NCBI GenBank assembly: GCA_947040555.1
Contig: CAMRBW010000010.1
Location: 1 to 50,892, forward strand
DNA length: 50,892 bases
Reading direction: 5' to 3'
DNA from: an uncultured Oceanospirillales bacterium
GTDB lineage: Bacteria > Pseudomonadota > Gammaproteobacteria > Pseudomonadales > Endozoicomonadaceae
Shown here: positions 17,168 through 25,346 of the stretch, in pieces
How positions within the stretch are numbered: position 1 is the first letter of the stretch
Layout: every line of letters starts with the position of its first letter
Notes under the pieces: model-generated
The model's database searches: none
Told to the model about the DNA's origin: nothing
What the model saw: the letters and a program-made list of their open reading frames with translations, nothing else
Made by a program: the position numbers and the translations under genes

Positions 17168-18253
17168 ATGGCGATCGATGTTAATGGAAGACCGGAACCT
17201 GTACCTCTTGGCCGGTCAAATACAGATCAGCATGTGCGTACCAATGAGAACACAGAGGTCATCCAGGCCGGGAATCTCGCCGGCGACAATCTGGGCATTA
17301 GTTACGGGAGCAAAGGTGAAGCTTTGGTGTTCGATTCACAGGGAATTCCCATACCAAAACTGAATACACCTAATCAGGAACAACAGCCTGACATTAACGA
17401 GAGAACGCTGGACGATATTGAACAGATTCTCGCCGGATGGGATAACGGGATTCCTGCAGGTTTAACTCCAAAGAACAATCCTGCCGGTATTACAAATGGC
17501 CCATCCGTCGAATCGATCAATGTTGAGCTGGTGGACTCTGGTTTTGAGGGGGTGCTGAATGGTGACAAGTACAACGTCGATATTATCAACAGGAACGTGG
17601 AGTTCTCCGTCGAGGGAAAACGGATTAATCTACAGTATGATGAAAACGGCAATTTTCAGCATACCACTGCCGATGATGTACCATTCTCACTGGGCGATGA
17701 TGAAATCAAAAGCATAAACTACTTTTATGTGTTGCTGGAACTGTTCCATAAGATCGGGGTTGAAACAAGGCAGGCAGGTCGTGAGGATCGTAACTTGGCC
17801 AACAAGGATGTCGTTGAGAAGATCAAGGAACAGGCCGTTAAACAGCTCGACGCCGCGTTTAAAAGGCTTATGGCCGGTGTGGTCAGTGGCGGTGCAAAAG
17901 TCGTCTCCGGCGGACTGGGCGCGATAGGCTCCATAAAAGCCGTGAGGGCTGATGCGGCTGCCGGTGGGCGAGGCCGTCCCGGCGATGTGATTGCCCAGCA
18001 ATGGAATTCTTATGGTAGGGCATTTGAAGGTGGGGTTGACGTGGCTGCCAGTGGCGTGAATTACGGAGCCGCGAAGGATGAATTTGAGGTAACAGAATTA
18101 AGAGCCGAGGAAGAGCAAGCCCGGTTTAGAAAAACGACATCACAGGACTGGCTGCAAACGGGGCATGAATTGAGCACCAAGGCCCGTGATACGTTTTTGC
18201 AGGTGGTTAATCAGCAACAACAGGCCCAGAGTCATACCATCCGAAACATTTAA
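17168..18253 (+). CDS. sctB: Type III translocon protein, YopD/SseD-like (SctB)
   Basis: Smaller translocator expected to form the host-membrane pore with SctE. It has 361 residues and a start after AGGGAG. The N-terminal half (about 1-170) is Asn/Gly-rich with a beta-prone stretch (INVELVDSGFEGVLNG, FSVEGKRINLQYDENGN). From about 178 it is helical: YFYVLLELFHKIGVETRQAG, VVEKIKEQAVKQLDAAFKRL, then a weakly hydrophobic Gly/Ala segment (MAGVVSGGAKVVSGGLGAIG), and an amphipathic C-terminal helix ending HTIRNI. The call rests on position after chaperone and SctE, and on the helix-hydrophobic-helix plan; sequence similarity to YopD itself is modest. Confidence 0.78.
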   Translation: MAIDVNGRPEPVPLGRSNTDQHVRTNENTEVIQAGNLAGDNLGISYGSKGEALVFDSQGIPIPKLNTPNQEQQPDINERTLDDIEQILAGWDNGIPAGLTPKNNPAGITNGPSVESINVELVDSGFEGVLNGDKYNVDIINRNVEFSVEGKRINLQYDENGNFQHTTADDVPFSLGDDEIKSINYFYVLLELFHKIGVETRQAGREDRNLANKDVVEKIKEQAVKQLDAAFKRLMAGVVSGGAKVVSGGLGAIGSIKAVRADAAAGGRGRPGDVIAQQWNSYGRAFEGGVDVAASGVNYGAAKDEFEVTELRAEEEQARFRKTTSQDWLQTGHELSTKARDTFLQVVNQQQQAQSHTIRNI

Positions 18254-18273
18254 ACCTTTCAAGGGGGAGCGTA

Positions 18274-19134
18274 ATGAGCTCTGTTGGTAACGTTTCCGGA
18301 CCTATTGCTGCGGATGCCTCATTACCTGTTAATCAGGGCGTCTCATCAACCCGTGTTCAGGGTTCGCACAGTCAATTCAGTAAAGTCAGTGTTGGCGGTG
18401 TCAACACTGACTTTCTTGAAGAAGCTTCTATAGCCATATCATCTCTTCGCAAGTTTGAGTCGAAAGACGACAAAAAAGACAAAGACCTTAAAAAACAGCT
18501 GGAGCGTGCCAAGGATATTGTGCCTGATATACCAGGTATAGAGAAAATGGACAAGTTTCTCCAGCAGCTTCAGGGGGCCAGAAAAAATGGTCAGCTCTCG
18601 GATGACCAGATAAAAGAATTTGCCGGAGACTATTCAGGGGATCCAAGCCATCAATATCTGGCTTTGGACGCTTTGATTGAACATCTCCAATCCGGAGACG
18701 GGGAGCAGCGGGAACTGGCCGCAACATTGAAAGACTTCAATACTCGCTCCTACCAAGAGAACAAAAAAGATATTCAGTCAGGGATTAATGTCTCTTCTGC
18801 GGCGGCTAAGTATGTAGAACAAAGTGGCTATGGCTCGGTACAGGAGCTGAGAGATATCTGGCGTCAGGGGTTGGATGTGCCGGACTTTCAACAGCCATTG
18901 GAAGCCTACCAGTTTGCCATCGAGAAGAGTGGCTATGAGGGGATCAATGAGGGCATAAAGTGGTTAAGGGAGGCTCTCTCTACGGAGATGCATGCACTGA
19001 CAAAATCCGTTGATCCTAATCATATGAATCATGTACGCAGTCGTTTGGAAGTGGTTTATGGGCTGGGAACAATGATCGAGCGCGGTAAACAAGACGAAGC
19101 CACTATCCTGAGGATGATAAAAGCCAATGGCTGA
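18274..19134 (+). CDS. sctW: Type III secretion gatekeeper, YopN/HrpJ family (SctW N-terminal part)
   Basis: Gatekeeper that blocks effector export until host contact and sets the order translocators before effectors. The 286 residues are close to YopN (293). The N-terminus is Ser/Val-rich as in secreted substrates; the middle has the HrpJ-like helical domain (TRSYQENKKDIQSGINVSSA, AYQFAIEKSGYEGINEGIKW). It has no TyeA domain of its own; that is the next gene, whose start overlaps the stop of this one by eight bases (ATGGCTGA). The split YopN plus TyeA arrangement is the Yersinia one, in contrast to fused SctW of several other systems. Confidence 0.85.
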   Translation: MSSVGNVSGPIAADASLPVNQGVSSTRVQGSHSQFSKVSVGGVNTDFLEEASIAISSLRKFESKDDKKDKDLKKQLERAKDIVPDIPGIEKMDKFLQQLQGARKNGQLSDDQIKEFAGDYSGDPSHQYLALDALIEHLQSGDGEQRELAATLKDFNTRSYQENKKDIQSGINVSSAAAKYVEQSGYGSVQELRDIWRQGLDVPDFQQPLEAYQFAIEKSGYEGINEGIKWLREALSTEMHALTKSVDPNHMNHVRSRLEVVYGLGTMIERGKQDEATILRMIKANG

Positions 19135-19456
19135 TTCAGAGATAAAACAGGGTGTACTTATCAAGGAGATTCTTCAGTTATTGAGTCAGCGCTGGATATC
19201 TGCCAGTGATGTGGAGAGCATACCTGAGAAAATGGGTGTTAGTGATGATGATCTCGGAATCAAGATATTTGTGCTTAATCAGGTGTTGGAAGCATACCGT
19301 AAAATTCCTGACCAGTATTTCAAGGAAGCGGAACACCGGGAAAATATACTCGAAGCCTCACAGGAAGCGCTGGATGATTTGATCGAGCAGGAAGAGAGAG
19401 AGGAACTCGATGAGTTTGATGAGGACGATGATTACGATGATGATTTTGATATTTAA
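19127..19456 (+). CDS. tyeA: Gatekeeper partner TyeA
   Basis: Binds the C-terminus of YopN and completes the secretion plug. It has 109 residues. LSQRWISASDVESIPEKMGV, LNQVLEAYRKIPDQYF and EHRENILEASQEALDDLIEQ align with TyeA as I know it ([49 protein letters not shown]). A very acidic tail rich in Asp and Glu extends beyond the usual TyeA end. Translationally coupled to sctW. Confidence 0.88.
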   Translation: MADSEIKQGVLIKEILQLLSQRWISASDVESIPEKMGVSDDDLGIKIFVLNQVLEAYRKIPDQYFKEAEHRENILEASQEALDDLIEQEEREELDEFDEDDDYDDDFDI

Positions 19457-19490
19457 ACGAAAGCTTCATTTGCCTTGTTAACTATTAGCT

Positions 19491-19550
19491 CATTAGCGAC
19501 TACTTCATTAACGATTGCTTCATTAACGATTGCTTTACTAACGATTATTT
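19491..19550 (+). repeat. Tandem 15-base repeat between tyeA and the chaperone gene
   Basis: Four units with period 15: CATTAGCGACTACTT (19491), CATTAACGATTGCTT (19506 and 19521, identical) and TACTAACGATTATTT (19536), with a partial fifth, TATTAGCTAC. The array fills most of the 118-base non-coding gap inside the secretion operon. It is not translated in the annotated frames. It could be a regulator-binding array or slippage. Confidence 0.8.
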
Positions 19551-19574
19551 TATTAGCTACAGTGGGGCGGCATT

Positions 19575-19949
19575 ATGCCTGATTTTGTTGAAGATGCAAT
19601 TCATGACTTTAATAGAACGCTGAATATCTCAAATATGCCTATACCAGAGAATGGAGTGATTGATTTTTCATTCGAGAGAGGCGGAAATTTTTTTATAAAA
19701 ATTACTGACAGTGGTGTGCTTTTTTATCTGATTAGAGAGCTGGCTGACCACAGTATTGACGCACTATCAAAAATTGCCTTGACCTTGTGTCATTTTAATC
19801 AGAGTCGTAAGTTTGACACTCAGTGTGCTTTGAAAGATAGTAATCAACTTGTTTTTATAGTGTTTATGCCTTCTGAAGAACTTTCTGGTCAAAAAATTGA
19901 AAATATTCTTCAGCATTTGATGAAACTGCACGATGTTTTATCTCCTTAA
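19575..19949 (+). CDS. Class I type III secretion chaperone (SycN/CesT-like)
   Basis: Predicted small dimeric chaperone, 124 residues, with the CesT/SycE pattern of alternating helix and strands: an N-terminal amphipathic helix (DFVEDAIHDFNRTLNI), strands VIDFSFERGGNFFIKITDSG, a hydrophobic VLFYLIREL segment, and a C-terminal helix (IENILQHLMKLHDVLS). Position directly after yopN-tyeA matches sycN, whose product with YscB escorts YopN. The sequence is AT-rich. Assignment to SycN specifically, rather than an effector chaperone, rests on synteny. Confidence 0.68.
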   Translation: MPDFVEDAIHDFNRTLNISNMPIPENGVIDFSFERGGNFFIKITDSGVLFYLIRELADHSIDALSKIALTLCHFNQSRKFDTQCALKDSNQLVFIVFMPSEELSGQKIENILQHLMKLHDVLSP

Positions 19950-20025
19950 TAAATTTATGGAATTAAAAAACAAATCTTAATTGTATTAAATTAAAAATCT
20001 CTATGAAGGGTCATTGTGGTCGTAT

Positions 20026-20054
20026 TTGACTAGACTTTAGTGAGGCCATATTTA
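20026..20054 (+). promoter_or_regulatory. Candidate sigma-70 promoter for the sctIJKL genes
   Basis: TTGACT at 20026-20031 and TATTTA at 20049-20054 with a 17-base spacer, in an AT-rich gap of 136 bases. Transcription would start about ten bases before the AGGAG ribosome site of sctI. Only one base differs from the -35 consensus. Confidence 0.4.
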
Positions 20055-20085
20055 TGGGATTCAATGGCAAACAGGAGTGACAAGC

Positions 20086-20511
20086 ATGTCTGGTACAGAT
20101 GTTAATAAGATTGGTTCTGTTACCGAAAAAGCCTTCAATAAAGAAAATCAGCAGCCAGATAAGTTACTGGATAAGCCTGATGACAGGGATGCCGATAGCT
20201 TTGATTCTCAACTTAAACAGGGTTTCAAGAGTGAAGGTCAGACCAATATTGATGGTAATCAGATTGAGCTTAAACAGGCCCCCGATAATCTGGCAGACCG
20301 TATTCTGAATGGTTTTCAGGGTTTAAAAGATAATGTCGATGCCCGTCAGCAAAAGATCGATAAAATGCTCGGTTCGGAAGAGATTCTGTCGATGAAAGAT
20401 ATGTTCAAAACCCAAAAGGCAATTACCAATCTTATGATGACAGAAGATTTGATTGGTAAGGTTGCTGGTAAATCAACACAAATCGTTGAGACAATGATGA
20501 AACAGCAGTAA
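20086..20511 (+). CDS. sctI: Type III inner-rod protein SctI (YscI family)
   Basis: Forms the rod that anchors the needle in the basal body. The ATG at 20086 (MSGTDVNKIGS) has AGGAG eight bases upstream; a GTG three codons earlier overlaps that site and is less likely. The product has 141 residues. The diagnostic part is the C-terminal helix: MKDMFKTQKAITNLMMTEDL then IGKVAGKSTQIVETMMKQQ, matching the family pattern in which the rod protein ends VAKVAxKxSQxInTLxRxQ. It opens the sctI-J-K-L run, the same order as the end of the Yersinia virC operon. Confidence 0.88.
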   Translation: MSGTDVNKIGSVTEKAFNKENQQPDKLLDKPDDRDADSFDSQLKQGFKSEGQTNIDGNQIELKQAPDNLADRILNGFQGLKDNVDARQQKIDKMLGSEEILSMKDMFKTQKAITNLMMTEDLIGKVAGKSTQIVETMMKQQ

Positions 20512-20555
20512 TTATTGTCCGTCTCTGTGAAAAAAACGAATGCAGGGAACGCATC

Positions 20556-21356
20556 GTGCAAAAGCTCAAAATAATTGTTATTAGCCTCTTCCTGTTGCTG
20601 CTGTCGGGTTGTGAGGTTCAGCTTTACACCGGTCTTACCGAGAGGGAAGGCAACGATATGCTGGCCATTCTGTTGGAAGACGATATTCCGGTAGATAAGA
20701 CCATCGATAAGGAAGGTATTGTCACCCTTACCGTTAGTACTGATGATGTATCCCGTTCTATCCGTTTACTGCGCAGTCACGGTTTCCCAAAGGATCGGTT
20801 CTCGTCAGTCGGCGATATTTTTCCAAAAGATAGTTTGATCTCCTCACCGACAGAAGAGAAGGCTCGTTACACCTATTCTATGTCTCAGGAGCTATCGTCC
20901 ACACTCTCCATGATTGATGGCGTGCTGACAGCCAGGGTGCACGTTGTTCTGCCACAGGAGTCCGGCTCCGGTGAGGAGAGCTTCCCCTCTTCCGCTTCTA
21001 TCTTCATTAAATACACCCCGGATCTTGAATTGGGGGGGTTCGTGCCCAAAGTAAAAACTCTGGTAGCCAACAGTATTGAAGGTTTAGCGCTCGATAAGAT
21101 CACGATATCTCTATTTCCCTCCATTCAGGCTTCTGGCGGGTCTCTTCTGCCCCTGGAGTTGGAGAGTGTGCTCTCTATTGATGTGGCTCCGGAGTCGTCT
21201 TCTCGATTGGTTCTGCTGTTCAGCACTTTACTGATACTGCTTTCGGCTGCTCTGGGTGGTTGTGCCGCTTTCGGTATGAAGTGGTGGCGCGATCGTATGG
21301 CAGAGGATGAGCCAGAGGATGATATGGTTGAGCTGGATAGTATCGAGGACGAATGA
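20556..21356 (+). CDS. sctJ: Type III inner-membrane ring lipoprotein SctJ (YscJ/PrgK)
   Basis: Periplasmic-facing ring component of the basal body, lipid-anchored in the inner membrane. A GTG start at 20556 follows AGGGAA; 266 residues. Signal peptide with lipobox LLSGC, lipidated cysteine at residue 19. Next come the ring-building domains (LYTGLTEREGNDMLAILLED, SIRLLRSHGFPKDRFSSVGD, SSTLSMIDGVLTARVHVVLP), then a C-terminal membrane helix (LVLLFSTLLILLSAALGGCA) and an acidic cytoplasmic tail. Its stop overlaps the sctK start. Confidence 0.96.
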   Translation: MQKLKIIVISLFLLLLSGCEVQLYTGLTEREGNDMLAILLEDDIPVDKTIDKEGIVTLTVSTDDVSRSIRLLRSHGFPKDRFSSVGDIFPKDSLISSPTEEKARYTYSMSQELSSTLSMIDGVLTARVHVVLPQESGSGEESFPSSASIFIKYTPDLELGGFVPKVKTLVANSIEGLALDKITISLFPSIQASGGSLLPLELESVLSIDVAPESSSRLVLLFSTLLILLSAALGGCAAFGMKWWRDRMAEDEPEDDMVELDSIEDE

Positions 21357-22009
21357 TGGATGTTAACCAGTTGGCCCCGGTTTTTGCATTCAATTTTGCA
21401 CCCGCCGGTTATATCGATCCATCCTGGCTGGCAGCTCTTCCCCATCATGGTGTGATTGAATTCCTTCAGTCCGATCAGAATGGCTCCCATTGGGCCTCGA
21501 AACATATTCTCGAAGCCTACGGATTGAGCGGTCGTAATGATCTGGACTTTTCCCGACCAGAAAAAGAGCTGGCTCTGGCCAGCCGAAAGCATCTGACACC
21601 GATCATATTTCACGCCGGACTGGTGCTCAATGGACCGTTACTGAGTGGCATTGTGAAGCGTCAGGAGCGCCTTGTGGTGGAGTCTTGCCTGGGAAAGGAG
21701 GGACATAGCTATGCCATCAAGAAGGGGCCTTTCATTGCGGGTGGCCTGCCCCTGAGTTTTAATTCAGGGTTTACGATCGACTGGAACAACCCGAATGAGC
21801 TGAAAAAGCACATCTTTCGTACGGGTGTTCGGCTGCTCGGGGCTGTTTATGGACAAGAGCCGGATGCTTTTCAGAAGCGTCTATTATTTAAGTTTCCCAT
21901 GCCCAGCAAGGAATATTTCTACGCCGGCGGTGCCGCCGGACACTCTCAGGATGTCGTGCGTCTGGGGGGAATTATGCTGCGCAAATTGATGAAAGAGTTT
22001 ATTCGATGA
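21353..22009 (+). CDS. sctK: Type III secretion protein SctK (YscK family)
   Basis: Cytosolic sorting-platform adaptor that links the C-ring to the basal body. 218 residues, typical for YscK (209). Recognised from order between SctJ and SctL and from segments such as FNFAPAGYIDPSWLAALP, LNGPLLSGIVKRQERLVVES and GVRLLGAVYGQEPDAFQKRL. Two adjacent ATG codons at 21353 and 21356 overlap the sctJ stop; either could start the protein. Its own stop overlaps the start of sctL (ATGA). Confidence 0.88.
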   Translation: MMDVNQLAPVFAFNFAPAGYIDPSWLAALPHHGVIEFLQSDQNGSHWASKHILEAYGLSGRNDLDFSRPEKELALASRKHLTPIIFHAGLVLNGPLLSGIVKRQERLVVESCLGKEGHSYAIKKGPFIAGGLPLSFNSGFTIDWNNPNELKKHIFRTGVRLLGAVYGQEPDAFQKRLLFKFPMPSKEYFYAGGAAGHSQDVVRLGGIMLRKLMKEFIR

Positions 22010-22719
22010 GCCTCAATATTATCACCATCACCAAGCAGGATTTTCATCTTCAGCCCGGTCAGAAGATTATTTCGTCTGCGGACTATTCGGTGATCGAAAA
22101 ATCGACATCTCTGATTGATAAAGCCCGCTTGCAGGCGAAAGAGATAATGGCTGAAGCCCGGCGGCGCGGTTATCAGGACGGGCTGAATCAGAGCCGAATG
22201 GAGCAGTCTGAGCAAATGCTGAAAATGGTTGACCAATCGATCAACTATCTCAGTGAGGTGGAGTCATCGCTGGCAGATATCCTGATGACGGCGGTGAAAA
22301 AGATCATTAGTGATTATGATGATCGCGCCTTGACCGTCGGTCTTATCAAAGCCAGTTTGCAACATATACGCAATGAACGGCAGGTGGCGGTGCGGGTACC
22401 TCCTTCTCACTATGCCTACGTCAAAGAAAAAATTGCGGAGATTCTGGCGGACTACAAGGGGGTAGGTGTGTTAAGTCCCGTCTCGGATCCCCGACTGAAA
22501 GCCGGTAGTTGCATTCTGGAGAGTAAAATTGGCGTGGTGGATGCCAGTATTGATGTTCAGCTCAAGGCACTGCAGAACCGCTTCGGTCAGCTAACCACCC
22601 ACTCGATGGATAAACTTCACGAGGACGTTGATAAAGCGAGCCCCAAGTTGACAGGGAAGAGCCATCCTTCTCACCATGATTCTAATGATAAGGATGACTC
22701 GGAAAGCTGGTTCAGCTAG
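22006..22719 (+). CDS. sctL: Type III ATPase stator SctL (YscL)
   Basis: Peripheral-stalk protein that regulates the SctN ATPase and joins it to the C-ring. 237 residues: a long N-terminal coiled coil (LIDKARLQAKEIMAEARRRG, YQDGLNQSRMEQSEQMLKMV) like FliH and YscL, then a globular domain (VAVRVPPSHYAYVKEKIAEI, CILESKIGVVDASIDVQLKA). A polar His/Asp/Lys-rich tail follows. Translationally coupled to sctK. Its ATPase partner is not in the window. Eight bases separate it from the convergent sctC. Confidence 0.92.
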   Translation: MSLNIITITKQDFHLQPGQKIISSADYSVIEKSTSLIDKARLQAKEIMAEARRRGYQDGLNQSRMEQSEQMLKMVDQSINYLSEVESSLADILMTAVKKIISDYDDRALTVGLIKASLQHIRNERQVAVRVPPSHYAYVKEKIAEILADYKGVGVLSPVSDPRLKAGSCILESKIGVVDASIDVQLKALQNRFGQLTTHSMDKLHEDVDKASPKLTGKSHPSHHDSNDKDDSESWFS

Positions 22720-22727
22720 CCTGCCCG

Positions 22728-24773
22728 TCACATAAGATTGACGATGCGTGGTGTGATCAGAAACAGCCGTACATTCTTGGTCTGTTTATTGGTCTTGTTG
22801 CGGAAAACGGCGCCCACAAACGGCATATCACCGAGAATCGGAACCTTGCTCTGACCCTCGATGTTCTCTTCGTAGTAATACCCACCTATCAGCAGACTCT
22901 CATTTTCATTAATAACAGCCTGGGTGCTGATGGAGCTGTTTTTCACCACCGGGATGTTATCGACACCGGAGCCGGCAGCCTGACCACCGTCCTGAATGTT
23001 AACGCTCAGATGCAGCTTGCGACCGCTGGGTTCAGCGACGATACGCGGTGTCACTTTTAATACGGAACCGTAGGTAACCGGGAACAGTTCTGCCGCCTCC
23101 TGACCGGCCACGCGCACATAAAAAGTCTGGCTGTTATCCAGCACGGCTTCGGTGTTATCGAGAGTCAGGACGGAAGGTCGGGCCAGCACCTTGGCTTTGC
23201 CGGTGTCGGACAAAAGGTTCACTCTGGCGAGTAGTTTGCCTGAAGTAATATTGATGATGGTGCTGAACGTGTTCGCGGGAACAGAGTCGCCGTCGGTTTT
23301 AAAAGGGTTAAAGCGGATAAAGTCGCGATCATCCTTTCCCAGTCGCCAGTTGATACCGAGCTGGTCAAGACTATTCGTATTGATATCGATGATAGATACA
23401 TTTATTTCCACCTGAGCCAGCGGTTTGTCCAGCGTGTTGATCAGGCTTTCGTACATCGACATCTTGCTTTCGAGATCGTGAATAATGACCGCATTCAACC
23501 GTCGATCGGCGTTGATGAAGACAGTATCAGCCATCACATTCCCAGAGGCGGCTGGTGCGGGCATCTGACCCGCCGGAGGAACGGGTTGCACGCCCGGTAC
23601 AGAGCGGGCTGCTGCGGGGGCTGCTGCGGGGGCTGCGGCGGCGGATATGCCACCACCATGTGCAATTTGGCGCAGAACTGTTGCAACACCGGGCACAATA
23701 ACATTCTGGTCGCGGAAGTTGAAAGTACGGTCATCGGCCCAGGCGTAGCGCAGAGGGAAGACCTTGACGGTCAGCTGACTCTTCTGACGGGCGCCAGACT
23801 TACCATCCAGTAAGTGAGCCGTTTCAGATACCAGTTCCATATAGCGGGGCGGGCCGGACAGGTAGATAATGCCTTCTTCGGGGCGTGCTCGCCAGTAGAA
23901 GCGACTATCCCAGATACCTATCTCCATCAGGGTTTTGCGGAACTCTTCTGTGCCTATGAACTGCAGATTGATGATCTCCTTGTCGATCTCATTGCTGCTG
24001 TAAACGTAGAGAGTATTGCCGTCGAAATACCAGATCAGGGCGTGAAGTTGCGCGACTTTGTCGAGAAATTCAACAGGTGCGAGCGGGCCGATACGACCAT
24101 TTACCACACCACCAACACCGGCACTGATAATGATCGGGACGCTATAATTGGCCGCGAAATTTCTCAAAACATCTGCTGCCGGTTCGCTGTTGCCGTAGTA
24201 GGCGTAGGGGCGTGAACCGAAGTCCTGGCCGGACATTTTGTCTGGCGAGGCGTCTTGCATTGCCGCAGGTTGCTCTTTTGAGGCTTCGGCCATCTGTGAA
24301 GAGGCCATCTGTGAAGAGGCCATCTGTGAAGAGGCCATCTGTGAAGAGGCCGTCTGTGAAGAGGCCGTCTGTGAAGATGTCATAGCCATGCCGTCTTCGG
24401 CAGACATAGCTGGCCGCATAAGCTCTTCAGGGTATTTGTTGTCAGGGAGGTATATCACCTGACCTACGGTGATATTTTCCGGATCAGGAATGCCGTTATG
24501 GTGAGCGAGCAGAGCTGCCGGAATTCCGTACATTTCGCCAATCTGCGATAACGACTCTCCTGCCTGAATAACGTGTTCCTGACGCATGGGTTTGGATAGA
24601 TAGTCACTTTGTTTATCCCATGAACCATACATTCCCGTGCTTTCTGCATGGGGGTTGGAGAGCGGAAATATGGCCAGTGCTGAGAGAGCCATAACCCTTA
24701 TAGTGCTGCAGAGTACTGAAGATAACTGCAGTTTTTCGACCCTATTTTTTGAAATCAAGAAGCGCGCATCCAT
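22728..24773 (-). CDS. sctC: Type III outer-membrane secretin SctC with N-terminal LysM domain
   Basis: Forms the outer-membrane ring. 681 residues. After a hydrophobic N-terminal segment (VMALSALAIFPLSNPHAES, a probable signal peptide with an unusually long n-region, so the start is uncertain) comes a LysM domain at about 66-108 (VIQAGESLSQIGEMYGIPAA, NITVGQVIYLP). A linker of six SSQ(T/M)A pentapeptides follows, then N0 (VLRNFAANYSVPIIISAGVG), N1 and the secretin core (VPILGDMPFVGAVFRNKT, RLFLITPRIV). A Pro/Ala-rich linker (SAAAAPAAAPAAARS) precedes the VFINADRRLNAVIIHD segment. LysM binds peptidoglycan and is not part of YscC or InvG. The gene is oriented against the rest of the secretion cluster, convergent with sctL and divergent from yscX. 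Confidence 0.93.
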   Translation of the reverse strand: MDARFLISKNRVEKLQLSSVLCSTIRVMALSALAIFPLSNPHAESTGMYGSWDKQSDYLSKPMRQEHVIQAGESLSQIGEMYGIPAALLAHHNGIPDPENITVGQVIYLPDNKYPEELMRPAMSAEDGMAMTSSQTASSQTASSQMASSQMASSQMASSQMAEASKEQPAAMQDASPDKMSGQDFGSRPYAYYGNSEPAADVLRNFAANYSVPIIISAGVGGVVNGRIGPLAPVEFLDKVAQLHALIWYFDGNTLYVYSSNEIDKEIINLQFIGTEEFRKTLMEIGIWDSRFYWRARPEEGIIYLSGPPRYMELVSETAHLLDGKSGARQKSQLTVKVFPLRYAWADDRTFNFRDQNVIVPGVATVLRQIAHGGGISAAAAPAAAPAAARSVPGVQPVPPAGQMPAPAASGNVMADTVFINADRRLNAVIIHDLESKMSMYESLINTLDKPLAQVEINVSIIDINTNSLDQLGINWRLGKDDRDFIRFNPFKTDGDSVPANTFSTIINITSGKLLARVNLLSDTGKAKVLARPSVLTLDNTEAVLDNSQTFYVRVAGQEAAELFPVTYGSVLKVTPRIVAEPSGRKLHLSVNIQDGGQAAGSGVDNIPVVKNSSISTQAVINENESLLIGGYYYEENIEGQSKVPILGDMPFVGAVFRNKTNKQTKNVRLFLITPRIVNLM
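24291..24380 (-). repeat. Six in-frame 15-base repeats in sctC
   Basis: CATCTGTGAAGAGGC four times, then CGTCTGTGAAGAGGC and CGTCTGTGAAGATGT, exact period 15, from 24291 to 24380. On the coding strand they encode SSQTA or SSQMA pentapeptides linking the LysM domain to the N0 domain. Copy-number change would alter linker length without a frameshift. Confidence 0.9.
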
Positions 24774-24926
24774 GCCTGCATCCGGGCAAGAGCTGCCCTT
24801 TATAAGAAATTGCTGTCAATACAGAGAGTTTATACAACCATTTGGAATTCTGCATAAAACCACTTTTCAGTCTTCACTAATTAGAGGACATATTTGTAAT
24901 AAGTAACAGATAGCGAGAGTGTTGCT

Positions 24927-25325
24927 ATGGCAGGATCAATAGGTGATATAAGTAGCGGTCTGGTGGGTGTGAGCCACACTACGGGTAATGAGTATCAGGC
25001 GCTGCCGTCGAAATCGGCTATTCGCCCAAGCGTCAATGCCCGTGCGGTTAATGATGTCCATATCAGCAAGGCGCTTGCGCTTGATGACTCCCAGAATAAA
25101 TTGATGCAATTTGTGCGTGGCAACAATCTCTCTTCTTATACGCCTCAGGACAACCGCGAATTACGTGGCGAGCTGCTCAGTGCCGCGGGTCAGAAGTTAG
25201 AGAACAAGGACTCTCTCTCCTCCGCAGATCAGCAACAGCTTGATGGGATGATGTCACTGCTCCAGCAGGATGCCGATCTGGAAATGATGGCGACCATGGC
25301 CAGAAACATTCTTATTCCGGCTTGA
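24927..25325 (+). CDS. Small type III secretion protein, YscX-like by position
   Basis: 132 residues, mostly helical and polar after an N-terminus rich in Ser, Gly and Val (SIGDISSGLVGVSHTTG), a secretion-signal-like composition. Conserved-looking parts are LMQFVRGNNLSSYTPQDNRE and the C-terminal helix (LDGMMSLLQQDADLEMMATM). In Yersinia the order is yscX-yscY-lcrD, and this gene followed by a TPR protein and SctV fits that exactly; YscX is about 122 residues. The family assignment rests mainly on synteny, not on motifs I can verify. Confidence 0.65.
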   Translation: MAGSIGDISSGLVGVSHTTGNEYQALPSKSAIRPSVNARAVNDVHISKALALDDSQNKLMQFVRGNNLSSYTPQDNRELRGELLSAAGQKLENKDSLSSADQQQLDGMMSLLQQDADLEMMATMARNILIPA

Positions 25326-25346
25326 TCCGCCGCGGAGCCCTGCCCC

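Noticed and set aside
24291..24380. CRISPR-like short array
   Set aside because: Units are adjacent without spacers, in frame inside a secretin gene; no cas genes.
24238..24462. Plus-strand frame encoding EEAIC repeats
   Set aside because: Antisense translation of the SSQMA repeat of sctC, which is clearly the coding strand.
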